Source of the DNA: Bacteroidales bacterium UBA755
GTDB taxonomy: Bacteria; Bacteroidota; Bacteroidia; Bacteroidales; UBA932
Length of the DNA stretch: 30,571 bases
Direction of reading: 5' to 3'
Assembly (NCBI GenBank): GCA_002297815.1
Contig: DBKH01000074.1
Coordinates: forward strand, 1-30,571
The notes below the pieces were generated by a model. The model saw only the letters and a list, made by a program, of their open reading frames with translations. It was not told where the DNA came from and made no database searches. Each line of letters begins with the position of its first letter. The stretch's first letter is position 1. The translations under genes were made by a program, and so were the position numbers. This document shows positions 24,343 to 30,571 of the stretch, in pieces.

Positions 24343-24534
24343 GTCAGGGAGGTTAATCCGCGCACGAAACTGCCTTGGAATATGTTGCCGTGAGTCAGGA
24401 AGGGTGATCCACGCACGAAACAACCTTTGAATATGGAGCCGTGCGCAGGAAGTAGAGTTCTGCGCACGGGAATGGCTCTGGAAGATTCACGTGTGAGCAA
24501 AAAAGGTGATTTTACGCACAGAAATTTTATGAAT
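24331..24534 (+). repeat. Four 51-bp tandem units with conserved dyad symmetry
   Basis: Units begin at 24331, 24382, 24433 and 24484, each exactly 51 bases, and the next gene's ATG at 24535 lies where a fifth unit would start. The first three begin ATG, and two of these read ATGGAGCCGTG. Each has a left arm near CGTG and a right arm near CGCAC. The stem differs between units: GTGAGT/ACGCAC in units 1 and 2 with a conserved A-G mismatch, a perfect CGTGCGCAG/CTGCGCACG in unit 3, and TGTGAGCAAAA/TTTTACGCACA in unit 4. The array starts in the last codons of rsmE and runs to the downstream gene, so transcripts would carry a series of hairpins. Confidence 0.85.
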
Positions 24535-25161
24535 ATGCAAAAGAAGACTATAGACGAGATTCTTAATGAGACATTGAAGGTTCTTAAAGAGGGAGGAGTC
24601 ATCCTCTACCCTACCGACACGGTCTGGGGACTTGGCTGCGATGCGACCAACCCGGAGGCCGTCGCAAAGATTTACGAAATCAAGCATCGTTCTGACAGTA
24701 AGTCGCTGGTTCTGTTAGCCAACAGCCTTGATCAGATTGCGCTGTACGTGAAGGAAATTCCTCCAATGGCCATAGATCTAGTCGAGGTCAATGATAGGCC
24801 GATGACCTTGATCTACCCAGGAGCAAAAACTTACCCGGCTCCTACAGATGGAGAGCCATGTAAAGCAGACCGGTTCCACCTCGCGCACAACACCGTAGCC
24901 ACTGACGGCACAGTCGGCATCCGCATCCCAATGATGGAGTTCTGTCTTCAGTTGACCTACAAGCTCGGCAGACCGATTGTCTCCACCTCCGCGAACATCT
25001 CCGGAGAACCAACCCCCAAAAAGTTCACCGACATCTCCGAAGAAATCAAAAGCGCTGTTGACTACACAGTCGATCCGCGCCTTGAAGCCGGAGCCACCGG
25101 CCTAGCCTCCCAGATCATCAAGATCGGCCTCAACGGAGAGGTGGAGATTATCCGGGCGTAA
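24535..25161 (+). CDS. L-threonylcarbamoyladenylate synthase (Sua5/YrdC/YciO family)
   Basis: This is a 208-residue protein that is expected to make threonylcarbamoyl-AMP for the t6A modification of ANN-decoding tRNAs. Characteristic stretches are GGVILYPTDTVWGLGCDATN (21-40), IYEIKHRSDSKSLVLL, DGTVGIRIP and RPIVSTSANISGEPTP. The assignment to the YrdC-like fold is firm, while YciO-type relatives of uncertain activity cannot be excluded. ATGs at 24529 and 24535 are both possible; I use 24535, which falls in register with the tandem repeat. A longer frame opening at 24427 would translate the repeats and is unlikely. It converges on the DUF1573 gene. Confidence 0.9.
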   Translation: MQKKTIDEILNETLKVLKEGGVILYPTDTVWGLGCDATNPEAVAKIYEIKHRSDSKSLVLLANSLDQIALYVKEIPPMAIDLVEVNDRPMTLIYPGAKTYPAPTDGEPCKADRFHLAHNTVATDGTVGIRIPMMEFCLQLTYKLGRPIVSTSANISGEPTPKKFTDISEEIKSAVDYTVDPRLEAGATGLASQIIKIGLNGEVEIIRA

Positions 25162-25179
25162 ACCATATTTAAAAGGGAT

Positions 25180-25566
25180 TCATTCGACCATCACACCTGA
25201 AATCCTAAGTCGGAACGATTTGGGCTCTACATTGGTGTTGAAGTAAATCCAGTGCCTCATTTCCCCGATCTCTTTGTTGCGGCCATCGTAAGTCACATGG
25301 ATTTCTCCTCGGCCTCCAGGCGGAATAGGCTTTTTCGGCAACTCAATCGAGACACATGGGCAATCGGGACTTGCTTTGTAGAAATACAGCTTCCCCCGGC
25401 TCAGATTCTTGAATTTGAAGGAGCAATGCCTGACCGAGCTGTCCTTGGGGAAAGTTCCGATGTCCAAGAGCATCTCGTCAAACTTCACTTCCATGGTATC
25501 TTGAGCCTCCACAAGGGAACTTGTGCACAATCCAATTAGAATCAAGAGGATTAATTTCTTAATCAT
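25180..25566 (-). CDS. DUF1573 domain protein, exported
   Basis: This is a 128-residue protein with a signal peptide (MIKKLILLILIGLCTSSLVE, about 1-22) and a single DUF1573-like Ig/ASPM-type beta domain. Key pattern is FDEMLLDIGTFPKDSSVRHCSFKFKNLS followed by SPDCPCVSIELPKKPIPPGGRGEI. It retains a CPC cysteine pair where such proteins often have a CGC. Small DUF1573 proteins are widespread in Bacteroidota and have no settled function. I chose the ATG at 25566; the frame opens earlier at 25611 but there it would run through the terminator hairpin. The terminator at 25581 separates it from the large lipoprotein gene. Confidence 0.88.
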   Translation of the reverse strand: MIKKLILLILIGLCTSSLVEAQDTMEVKFDEMLLDIGTFPKDSSVRHCSFKFKNLSRGKLYFYKASPDCPCVSIELPKKPIPPGGRGEIHVTYDGRNKEIGEMRHWIYFNTNVEPKSFRLRISGVMVE

Positions 25567-25580
25567 AGTACAAAATGAAA

Positions 25581-25609
25581 GGAGGGGCCCGTTTGAACCG
25601 CGCCCCTCC
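25581..25609 (-). terminator. Terminator of the collagen-like lipoprotein gene
   Basis: GGAGGGGC and GCCCCTCC form an 8-bp stem with a 13-base loop; the minus strand continues TTTCATTTTG. It lies 26 bases past the stop at 25635. Confidence 0.75.
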
Positions 25610-25634
25610 AACTATTGAGATTTATTAACGATGA

Positions 25635-28600
25635 TTACTGTCCGATAGTCTTTGCTACAGGGATCTTGATCCACTCAGTAGCGATTGTACCCCAAGCGTA
25701 CTCAACATTGACTTTGACGTAGATGTTGAATGGCTGCTGGACAACAACTCCGTTGTTTCTGTATGTCAGGTATTCGCCCGCAGCGGTAATCTCGCTATCC
25801 TTAGCCTGAACAATCACAGTGTTATTCTTATCAAGAAGAGGGCAAAGATATTTCGAGCCAACTTTCACAGCTGTACCAGCAGTCAACTGTTCAAGCTTGA
25901 TAGCAGGCTTGAGAGCGACAGGTTTGCCGTCCGTTGAGTCGAGATCACTTGTGGCACTGTCAACGTCAACTGTAATACTTGTGATGCCATAGTAGTCCCA
26001 CAGGAATCCGTTGCCAGTAGAGTTGAACTTAAGACCACGCCAATCTGATGGGTTAATGATATTCTTGACGTTAATGAATGAACCCTTGATTCCGAAGTTA
26101 ACACCATCCACAAATGAATCGCTGCACTCAGAAGCCACATAAACCGGACGGACAACGTTAGCTCTGAAGTGGTTGTCTCCATTGAATGTAAGGGTTACCT
26201 TCTTGTCAGCAGCGTTGCAGAGGTAAGACTGAGCTCCAAGAAGAACGTACATCTTTTCAGTGTTGAGAAGTCTCTTGGCAAGTTCGCTAGCCTTATTGTA
26301 AGTGAACACATTCAGACGTTTAGCGGTAGTACCGTTGTTATCAATTGTAGCGATAGTCTCCTCAGTGCCAACATAATCCTTAGCCTTAACGTCATACTCA
26401 CGTGCAGAAAGTGTAGTACCGGCAGCATCGATGCTGAACTGGACAGTGATGTCACCTATGGTTGTCTTGACATCCTTACCGTCACTGTTCTTTGCCATTT
26501 CAGGGCAGAAGAAGTAATCAATGTTGTAGGTTGTTCCCTTATTGTAGTATGCAGGGATAACAATCTGACCATTTGCATTCTGCTTGAAGGAAGCATTGAT
26601 GTCAACATCAAGCACACAGTTGGTAGATGTTGTCTCACCAGCATTCGGAGTACGAACATTATAGTATGTAGCGCTCAGATCTGAAGTCCACATGTTGGTG
26701 CTGTAGCTTGCAGAAGTGATGTCATAGCCAAGCAGCCTTGAAAGATCTTCAACATTAGCAGTAAGCTTGATAGTAACTGCGAGGTTGCTGTTCGTTGAGC
26801 TTACATACTTAACCACATGGCTTACGCTCGTAAAGGTCTTCTTAGCAGCAAGAGCAGCAGTGTAAGCAGTGTAAAGTTCATTGGCTGTAATAGTCCACTT
26901 AAGAACATAAGTTGCTTGTGTAGCTGAGCCATTATTCTTGTTATAGCTTTCAACCTTTCCAAGATCATCAGTACCCTGATTGTCTTTAAAGTCGTTATAA
27001 AGGCTATGGAACTCTTCTTTGCTCAAGCCAAGGACATTGTAGATTTCCTTATTCATGTCCTCTACTGTAGTGTAGAACTCATCACCGTTATCACAAACGA
27101 AAGTGAACTCAGACTTAGCCTTACCCTCTGCATCAACGGTAGGTTTCAATTCAAATACCTTAGCAGCGGTAGAAGTGATGAATACCTTGATGTAAGCAAG
27201 AGCTACAACATCATCGCCACGCAAAAGTTTTACGCGTACAATAGGGGTACGTCCAATGGCAGCGGTACCATCCACATCGTAAACTTTTGGAGTGAAGACA
27301 CCATTTTCAAGATTAGCGAACTGAATCTGGTCGGTAGCAGGGGTTCCAATCTTGAAATTCTTAACTAGGGCGAAATCCCAAGTAAGTCCAAGAGCCTTCA
27401 TCTCATCATCAGTCAACTGCGCGCAAACGCCCTGAACACCTGTGGCTTGGTGAACCTTGACATATTCCTTAAGATCGATTGACTCGTTGTAAGCGACAGT
27501 AAGATCGCATGTAGCTTTAGCTGCATCAAGGCTTAGGTTCCCATCATCCCAAACTTTTTCTTTGTTGGTTGCATTGGCATCGCCAGCAACTTTGTTATGT
27601 CTGTAATGATACTCTACAACTTTAGTAGGGTCATTACCTTGTGGTTTGGCGATTATCAAGTTATAATAAACACCACTATAAAGTGTAGCATAGTCAGAAA
27701 CAACAGAAACAGTACCATTGGAAGCCTTGAGAGCGACCACGGAGATGTCACTGCCTGATGCCTCTCTTCCTGAAACCGTTACCTTAACCTTAAGGATGTC
27801 ATTCTCAAAGCTGACAAAATCAGCCTTAACTTCGAAGTCCTTAGATGAAGCTGTTCTGGTAGGTACATCCTTCTTGATGAACTCATACTTAAATGTACTG
27901 TCAAGCACGATATTATTAGAATTTACATGGTACTCAGCGATAGTCTCGGTGTTGTACATGTTTTCGTAATTATACTTGCCATCATCAGTAGTAGGGAATC
28001 CCTTAGCCAAATAGCCTGGGTTCTTATCTTTATTAAACTTGAAAGATGTAGCCCAAGCCTCATCTTTTGAATCAAGTTTAGCACCCTTAAGAGAGTTATA
28101 GTAATAAGCAGAGAACTGCATTCCTTCAACGCCACCAACATAAACCTGAGGGATGAAAACGAGAGAGGAAAGGGTAGCGTTAATCTCAAAAGTAAAGCCA
28201 TCCTCATAGCCTGGGATGCCCTTAAGAGTAAGCTTCTTTCCATCCTTGCTCAACTCAGCGGTGATAGTTCCGACAGGAAGAGTCTTGTACTCGGTCTTGG
28301 TACCAGCCTTGTCGGTTGAATCCTTATGGAAGTACCAGAAGCCATCCTCACCTGGGGTGTAGAAGCCACCGTCTTTTCCTGCGGCACCAGTGTCGCCCTT
28401 GTCGCCTTTCTCTCCTTGGGCTCCAGTAGCGCCAGTGTCACCTTTGTCGCCCTTGTCGCCTTTCTCGCCCTGGGCACCAGTATCACCTTTGTCACCTTTC
28501 TCACCCTGAGCTCCGGTCGCGCCAGTGTCACCCTTAGCGCCATCCTTGCCATTTGTGATGGTATAGGTCTTTCCGTCACTTGTAGTGATCACGATCCCAC

Positions 28601-28793
28601 TGTCAGTAACAGTGACATTGGTAATCACCGCACCCTTGTTGATCTGATCCTGCAAGGACTTGACGGTTGACTCAAGGGCATCAATCTGACTCTTGTTGTC
28701 ATCGATGTCCTTAGAGTAGTCCGTACAGCTGGTGTACGCGAATGTTAGGCCGGCTACGGCTAACATCGAAACCAATCTAAAAAATTTTTTCAT
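25635..28793 (-). CDS. Large surface lipoprotein with coiled coil and collagen-like region
   Basis: This is a 1052-residue predicted lipoprotein. The lipobox ends at C23 (FAYTSC), followed by TDYSKDIDDN, an acidic stretch like the surface-export signal of Bacteroidota lipoproteins. Residues 30-53 form a short coiled coil (IDALESTVKSLQDQI). Then come a beta segment (TNVTVTDSGIVITTSDGKTY) and about 20 uninterrupted Gly-X-Y triplets at 82-142 (GDTGATGAQGEKGDKGDTG type). The rest is beta-rich and looks like Ig-like or adhesin domains; I recognise no catalytic motif. The N-terminal arrangement resembles that attached to PL29-type lyases and many SusD-free surface proteins in Bacteroidales. It is monocistronic with a terminator at 25581. 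Two 17-bp palindromes lie upstream. Confidence 0.88.
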   Translation of the reverse strand: MKKFFRLVSMLAVAGLTFAYTSCTDYSKDIDDNKSQIDALESTVKSLQDQINKGAVITNVTVTDSGIVITTSDGKTYTITNGKDGAKGDTGATGAQGEKGDKGDTGAQGEKGDKGDKGDTGATGAQGEKGDKGDTGAAGKDGGFYTPGEDGFWYFHKDSTDKAGTKTEYKTLPVGTITAELSKDGKKLTLKGIPGYEDGFTFEINATLSSLVFIPQVYVGGVEGMQFSAYYYNSLKGAKLDSKDEAWATSFKFNKDKNPGYLAKGFPTTDDGKYNYENMYNTETIAEYHVNSNNIVLDSTFKYEFIKKDVPTRTASSKDFEVKADFVSFENDILKVKVTVSGREASGSDISVVALKASNGTVSVVSDYATLYSGVYYNLIIAKPQGNDPTKVVEYHYRHNKVAGDANATNKEKVWDDGNLSLDAAKATCDLTVAYNESIDLKEYVKVHQATGVQGVCAQLTDDEMKALGLTWDFALVKNFKIGTPATDQIQFANLENGVFTPKVYDVDGTAAIGRTPIVRVKLLRGDDVVALAYIKVFITSTAAKVFELKPTVDAEGKAKSEFTFVCDNGDEFYTTVEDMNKEIYNVLGLSKEEFHSLYNDFKDNQGTDDLGKVESYNKNNGSATQATYVLKWTITANELYTAYTAALAAKKTFTSVSHVVKYVSSTNSNLAVTIKLTANVEDLSRLLGYDITSASYSTNMWTSDLSATYYNVRTPNAGETTSTNCVLDVDINASFKQNANGQIVIPAYYNKGTTYNIDYFFCPEMAKNSDGKDVKTTIGDITVQFSIDAAGTTLSAREYDVKAKDYVGTEETIATIDNNGTTAKRLNVFTYNKASELAKRLLNTEKMYVLLGAQSYLCNAADKKVTLTFNGDNHFRANVVRPVYVASECSDSFVDGVNFGIKGSFINVKNIINPSDWRGLKFNSTGNGFLWDYYGITSITVDVDSATSDLDSTDGKPVALKPAIKLEQLTAGTAVKVGSKYLCPLLDKNNTVIVQAKDSEITAAGEYLTYRNNGVVVQQPFNIYVKVNVEYAWGTIATEWIKIPVAKTIGQ
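28368..28550 (-). repeat. Collagen-like Gly-X-Y coding repeats
   Basis: The DNA is a series of degenerate 9- to 18-base units (for example GGCGACAAGGGCGACAC on the minus strand) that encode the Gly-X-Y run. Such tracts are prone to length change by slippage or recombination. Confidence 0.85.
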
Positions 28794-28825
28794 AAAGGAT
28801 AATTGTTAATAAAAAAAGTTAAACA

Positions 28826-28842
28826 TGTTACTCCTAGTAACA
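28826..28842. promoter_or_regulatory. 17-bp palindrome, candidate operator A
   Basis: TGTTACTCCTAGTAACA has perfect 7-base arms around a 3-base centre. It lies 33 bases upstream of the start of the large lipoprotein gene. A second copy with the same TTACT-N3-AGTAA core lies at 28964. Confidence 0.55.
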
Positions 28843-28886
28843 AATGCTTTTTTGCCCGCTTTTTGGCAATTTCTTTAGCAAAAATC

Positions 28887-28917
28887 TTGTTTATGAAAAA
28901 TTAAACCCATATATTTG
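28887..28917 (+). promoter_or_regulatory. Candidate plus-strand promoter facing the gene-free region
   Basis: TTG at 28887-28889, 20 bases, then TATATTTG at 28910-28917. No protein gene lies downstream on this strand, so it may drive a noncoding RNA or be a remnant. It sits between the two 17-bp palindromes. Confidence 0.45.
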
Positions 28918-28963
28918 TCGTTGTGTTAGTGCGTACCCCTTGTTGGGTGCCGTAAAACATATT

Positions 28964-28980
28964 TATTACTAGGAGTAATA
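28964..28980. promoter_or_regulatory. 17-bp palindrome, candidate operator B
   Basis: TATTACTAGGAGTAATA has perfect 7-base arms around a 3-base centre, and its core is the exact reverse complement of the core of operator A. The centres are 138 bases apart, a spacing that could allow DNA looping. Confidence 0.55.
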
Positions 28981-29917
28981 CCCATCTTGTAATAAAAACC
29001 TTATCACACAAGCGTAGCGACAACAAAATAGGAAACATAGGAATTTCACCTACGTGCATTTTACATGCATTTTCCCTAGGAATTAAAAAAGGTTAAGTCC
29101 AAAACCCTGTATTAAAGAAGTAAGGTAAAAAATAAGTATGTACCTATTTGTGGAAACATTGCAAAAGATATATAAAATATGTCATCATTGTCTGTCATTC
29201 AATGTCTGGCGGTTTATTGCCTCTTCTGCCTTGTTGACTGAATTTTGTTATTTCGCGCCAACGTCAAAGTCAACACAGCCAGCCAAAGAGGTTGTTTGCT
29301 TAGGGCTTGCCACCGATTGGTAATCTCCCCGTTCCGTCAGATCACGCTACCCAAGTTGTTTGCTGAAGATTCTACATTTTGTTCGGTGAAAGCTTTGTTT
29401 GCCGGACTAATAGTGCTGAAAGATTATGGAAGGTGAGAATCTTACAAAAGGCTTTCAGCCACATGTCGAATCTGTGCCGTTGGAATCGGACCGGGCTGAA
29501 AAACTCAATTGCAAAAGTACAGGTTTTTCATGGAAATGAGCCTTCCATTCGCTTCGGATAGGTTTTGACATGAAGACGTTCCGTCAATCCGCACCTACAT
29601 CAGCACGAGGAGACCGCTTCAGTGGCCTGCCTCAGTTTGTACCCTGACTTTAGACCTCATGGCACATGGATACAGGTTGACATTCCGGTGCCGGAGAGAA
29701 TGGACGACATTTTTAGACTATTATGTCGTTCAAAACCGACAAATGGAGGGGTTCGACGGCACTTCGCGGCAAAATTGTCGTTCGACCTCTCAACTTTTGG
29801 GGTCTGGAGGTATGTGTGATTTGTAAATCATTGTTAATAAATAGTTTAGCTGCCTGCCTTTGGCGATTTATAACTCAAGATATTGTGTTAACTGTTTAAT
29901 AATTAATACATTATCCG

Positions 29918-29960
29918 CCACTCGCTGACACTAAACATGTTGCGTTTAGACATGTAGTGG
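29918..29960. other. Nested hairpin
   Basis: CCACT pairs with AGTGG and, inside it, CTAAAC pairs with GTTTAG around a 7-base loop (ATGTTGC). No T tract follows on either strand, so it does not look like a terminator. Its relation to the nearby intron fragment is unknown. Confidence 0.5.
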
Positions 29961-30008
29961 GTGGATACTACTTCTCATGAAAATGAAGCGATTTACCTTG
30001 CGTTGGCT

Positions 30009-30091
30009 ACCGCTGCTTGGAGGACATGGCGGCCCTTTACCCGGATAGGGCGCGCGAAGCGCGTAGGCCGCCATGCCCTCCAAGCAGCGGT
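30009..30091. repeat. 83-bp palindrome (large hairpin)
   Basis: The arms 30009-30034 and 30066-30091 are 26 bases each with one mismatch (left arm begins ACCGCTGCTTGGAGG). The 31-base interior contains a smaller hairpin CGCGC-GAA-GCGCG. It is G+C-rich within A/T-rich surroundings and directly abuts the intron fragment. No T tract is present, so it does not read as a simple terminator; it may be a mobile-element relic or a folded RNA domain. Confidence 0.8.
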
Positions 30092-30375
30092 GCCACTGAC
30101 CGAAGATAGCAATGTGACAGCGTCCAACAACGCTATGCTTTGTAAGAAAACTTTCAAGGTACAACTCAGAGGTATTTCAGATATAAAGTATTTCCTATAC
30201 AGGCTATCAAAGATATATGCCTAAACACATACTTTTGGACTTGATACCTTATATGAAGATTCTGTTCGTTGGGTCAGATGTTTGCCACCGGATTCTTTCA
30301 GATTCCACTTCACGATGGACACCCTTGACTTTGGCTATGTAATTCCCGCTATTAGGGCTTAATCGGGACTTGCAC
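30092..30375 (-). mobile_element. Group II intron fragment, 5' end and part of domain I
   Basis: The minus strand starts GTGCAAGTCC, a group II intron 5' end of the GTGYR type. It continues with motifs found in domain I of bacterial group II introns: AAGTGGAATCTGAAAGAATC, CAACGAACAGAATCTTCATA with ATAAGGTAT, and ATATCTGAAATACCTCTGAG, which parallels the TCTGAAACCTCTAG region of the Lactococcus LtrB intron. A hairpin at 30119-30134 (AGCG-loop-CGCT) presents GTTGGAC, which could pair with GTCTAAC just upstream of the intron start, as exon- and intron-binding sequences do. No reverse transcriptase gene and no domain V were found to the left, so it appears to be a remnant. Confidence 0.6.
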
Positions 30376-30407
30376 CCGTTAGACAATGCTCATGCCGAGC
30401 ATACCAC

Positions 30408-30445
30408 AAAAAAAAGGTCAGAGCAGCGAATGCTGTTCCGACCTT
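30408..30445 (-). terminator. Rho-independent terminator after tRNA-Ala
   Basis: On the minus strand AAGGTCGGAACAGC, a short loop and the complementary GCTGCTCTGACCTT form a stem of about 14 bp with two G-U pairs, followed by a run of T. It begins 5 bases after the tRNA-Ala gene, where a 23S spacer would normally continue. Confidence 0.9.
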
Positions 30446-30450
30446 ATTTG

Positions 30451-30523
30451 TGGAGATATAGAGATTCGAACTCTAGACCCCCTGCTTGCAAAGCAGGTGC
30501 TCTACCAACTGAGCTATACCCCC
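30451..30523 (-). tRNA. tRNA-Ala (anticodon TGC)
   Basis: A complete 73-nt cloverleaf: acceptor GGGGGTA / TATCTCC with discriminator A, D arm GCTC / GAGC, anticodon stem CCTGC / GCAGG with loop TTTGCAA (anticodon TGC), and T arm TAGAG-TTCGAAT-CTCTA. CCA is not encoded (CAA follows). tRNA-Ala(TGC) is the classic second tRNA of the 16S-23S spacer, preceded by tRNA-Ile as here. Confidence 0.97.
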
Positions 30524-30552
30524 AAACTTGTTACCGAATGACTTCGGACTTG

Positions 30553-30571
30553 TAGGCCCTGGCAGAGTTGA
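30553..30571 (-). tRNA. Probable tRNA-Ile 3' end (cut by window end)
   Basis: The minus strand reads TCAACTCTGCCAGGGCCTA, like the T-arm and acceptor end of tRNA-Ile(GAT) in rRNA operons (E. coli ends CAGGCCTACCA). It lies 29 bases upstream of tRNA-Ala in the usual Ile-Ala order. Only 19 bases are visible, so the identity rests on position and the acceptor sequence. Confidence 0.65.

Larger units (their letters stand above)
28794..30407. other. 1.6-kb gene-free region with several structured elements
   Basis: All open frames here are short and lack recognisable motifs. The left part (28.8-29.2 kb) is A/T-rich. Elements that can be seen are two 17-bp palindromes (28826-28842 and 28964-28980), a possible plus-strand promoter (28887-28917), a possible minus-strand -7 element TACTTTTG (29512-29519), a nested hairpin (29918-29960), an 83-bp palindrome (30009-30091) and a group II intron fragment (30092-30375). 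The stretch at about 29150-29900 shows nothing I can name. It may hold decayed mobile DNA or an undescribed RNA. Confidence 0.7.

Noticed and set aside
24427..24534. N-terminal extension of the Sua5-type protein
   Set aside because: It would translate the 51-bp repeat units and has no counterpart in the family.
28918..29140. tmRNA, RNase P or 6S RNA in the A/T-rich region
   Set aside because: None of their conserved sequence blocks (such as the tmRNA acceptor-end sequence or GAGGAAAGTCC of RNase P) could be found.
30009..30091. Integron attC site or intrinsic terminator
   Set aside because: No integron integrase or cassette genes are near and the characteristic attC core sites were not seen; no T tract follows on either strand.
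28794..30375. A complete, active group II intron
   Set aside because: No reverse transcriptase frame and no domain V-like GAGC...GAAA...GTTC hairpin found on the minus strand downstream of the 5' end.

Overview
The window looks like a chromosomal segment of a member of the Bacteroidota, most likely the order Bacteroidales. The evidence is the Bacteroidota-type promoter signature (TTG, about 19 bases, TAnnTTTG) in front of several genes, the guaB / parvulin-like chaperone / OstA operon, an SDR-type threonine dehydrogenase paired with Kbl, a DUF1573 protein, a DUF5009-type acyltransferase, and a surface lipoprotein with a Bacteroidales-style N-terminus. Genus cannot be settled from the sequence alone.

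Layout. 1-1757 is the 5' part of a 23S rRNA gene on the minus strand, cut by the window edge. 1758-2210 holds the rRNA promoter and leader, a divergent promoter and short stem-loop repeats. 2211-5478 is a peptide uptake and hydrolysis pair (OPT transporter, peptidase T). 5553-7848 is the divergent kbl/tdh pair for threonine breakdown to glycine and acetyl-CoA. 8073-14409 is a four-gene minus-strand operon: guaB, a SurA-like lipoprotein, a parvulin isomerase and an OstA/LptD-like protein, which probably serves outer-membrane assembly. A radical SAM gene lies upstream of it. 15544-18266 carries two convergent cell-wall enzymes (NlpC/P60 and DacB), followed by galE. 19514-25566 carries a small helical protein, radA, a cysteine-repeat lipoprotein, a phosphoesterase, a DUF5009 membrane acyltransferase, rsmE, a threonylcarbamoyl-AMP synthase and a DUF1573 protein. 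25635-28793 encodes a 1052-residue lipoprotein with a collagen-like segment. 28794-30407 has no convincing gene but contains paired palindromes, a possible plus-strand promoter, a large hairpin and a piece of a group II intron. The window ends with a terminator, tRNA-Ala(TGC) and the 3' tip of what looks like tRNA-Ile, all on the minus strand.

Most notable. (1) The rRNA operon appears to be split. The tRNA-Ile/tRNA-Ala end of a 16S unit is closed by its own terminator, while a 23S gene on the same strand about 28.7 kb away starts from its own strong promoter with no tRNA or 16S in front. (2) Four degenerate 51-bp tandem units between rsmE and the Sua5-type gene keep a stem-loop although the stem sequence changes, and the next gene's start codon falls exactly in register. 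(3) About 19 copies of a short stem-loop repeat with co-varying arms are scattered through the left 23 kb, four of them (or clusters of them) read in frame inside genes. (4) A group II intron domain I fragment sits directly downstream of the tRNA-Ala terminator, next to an 83-bp palindrome.
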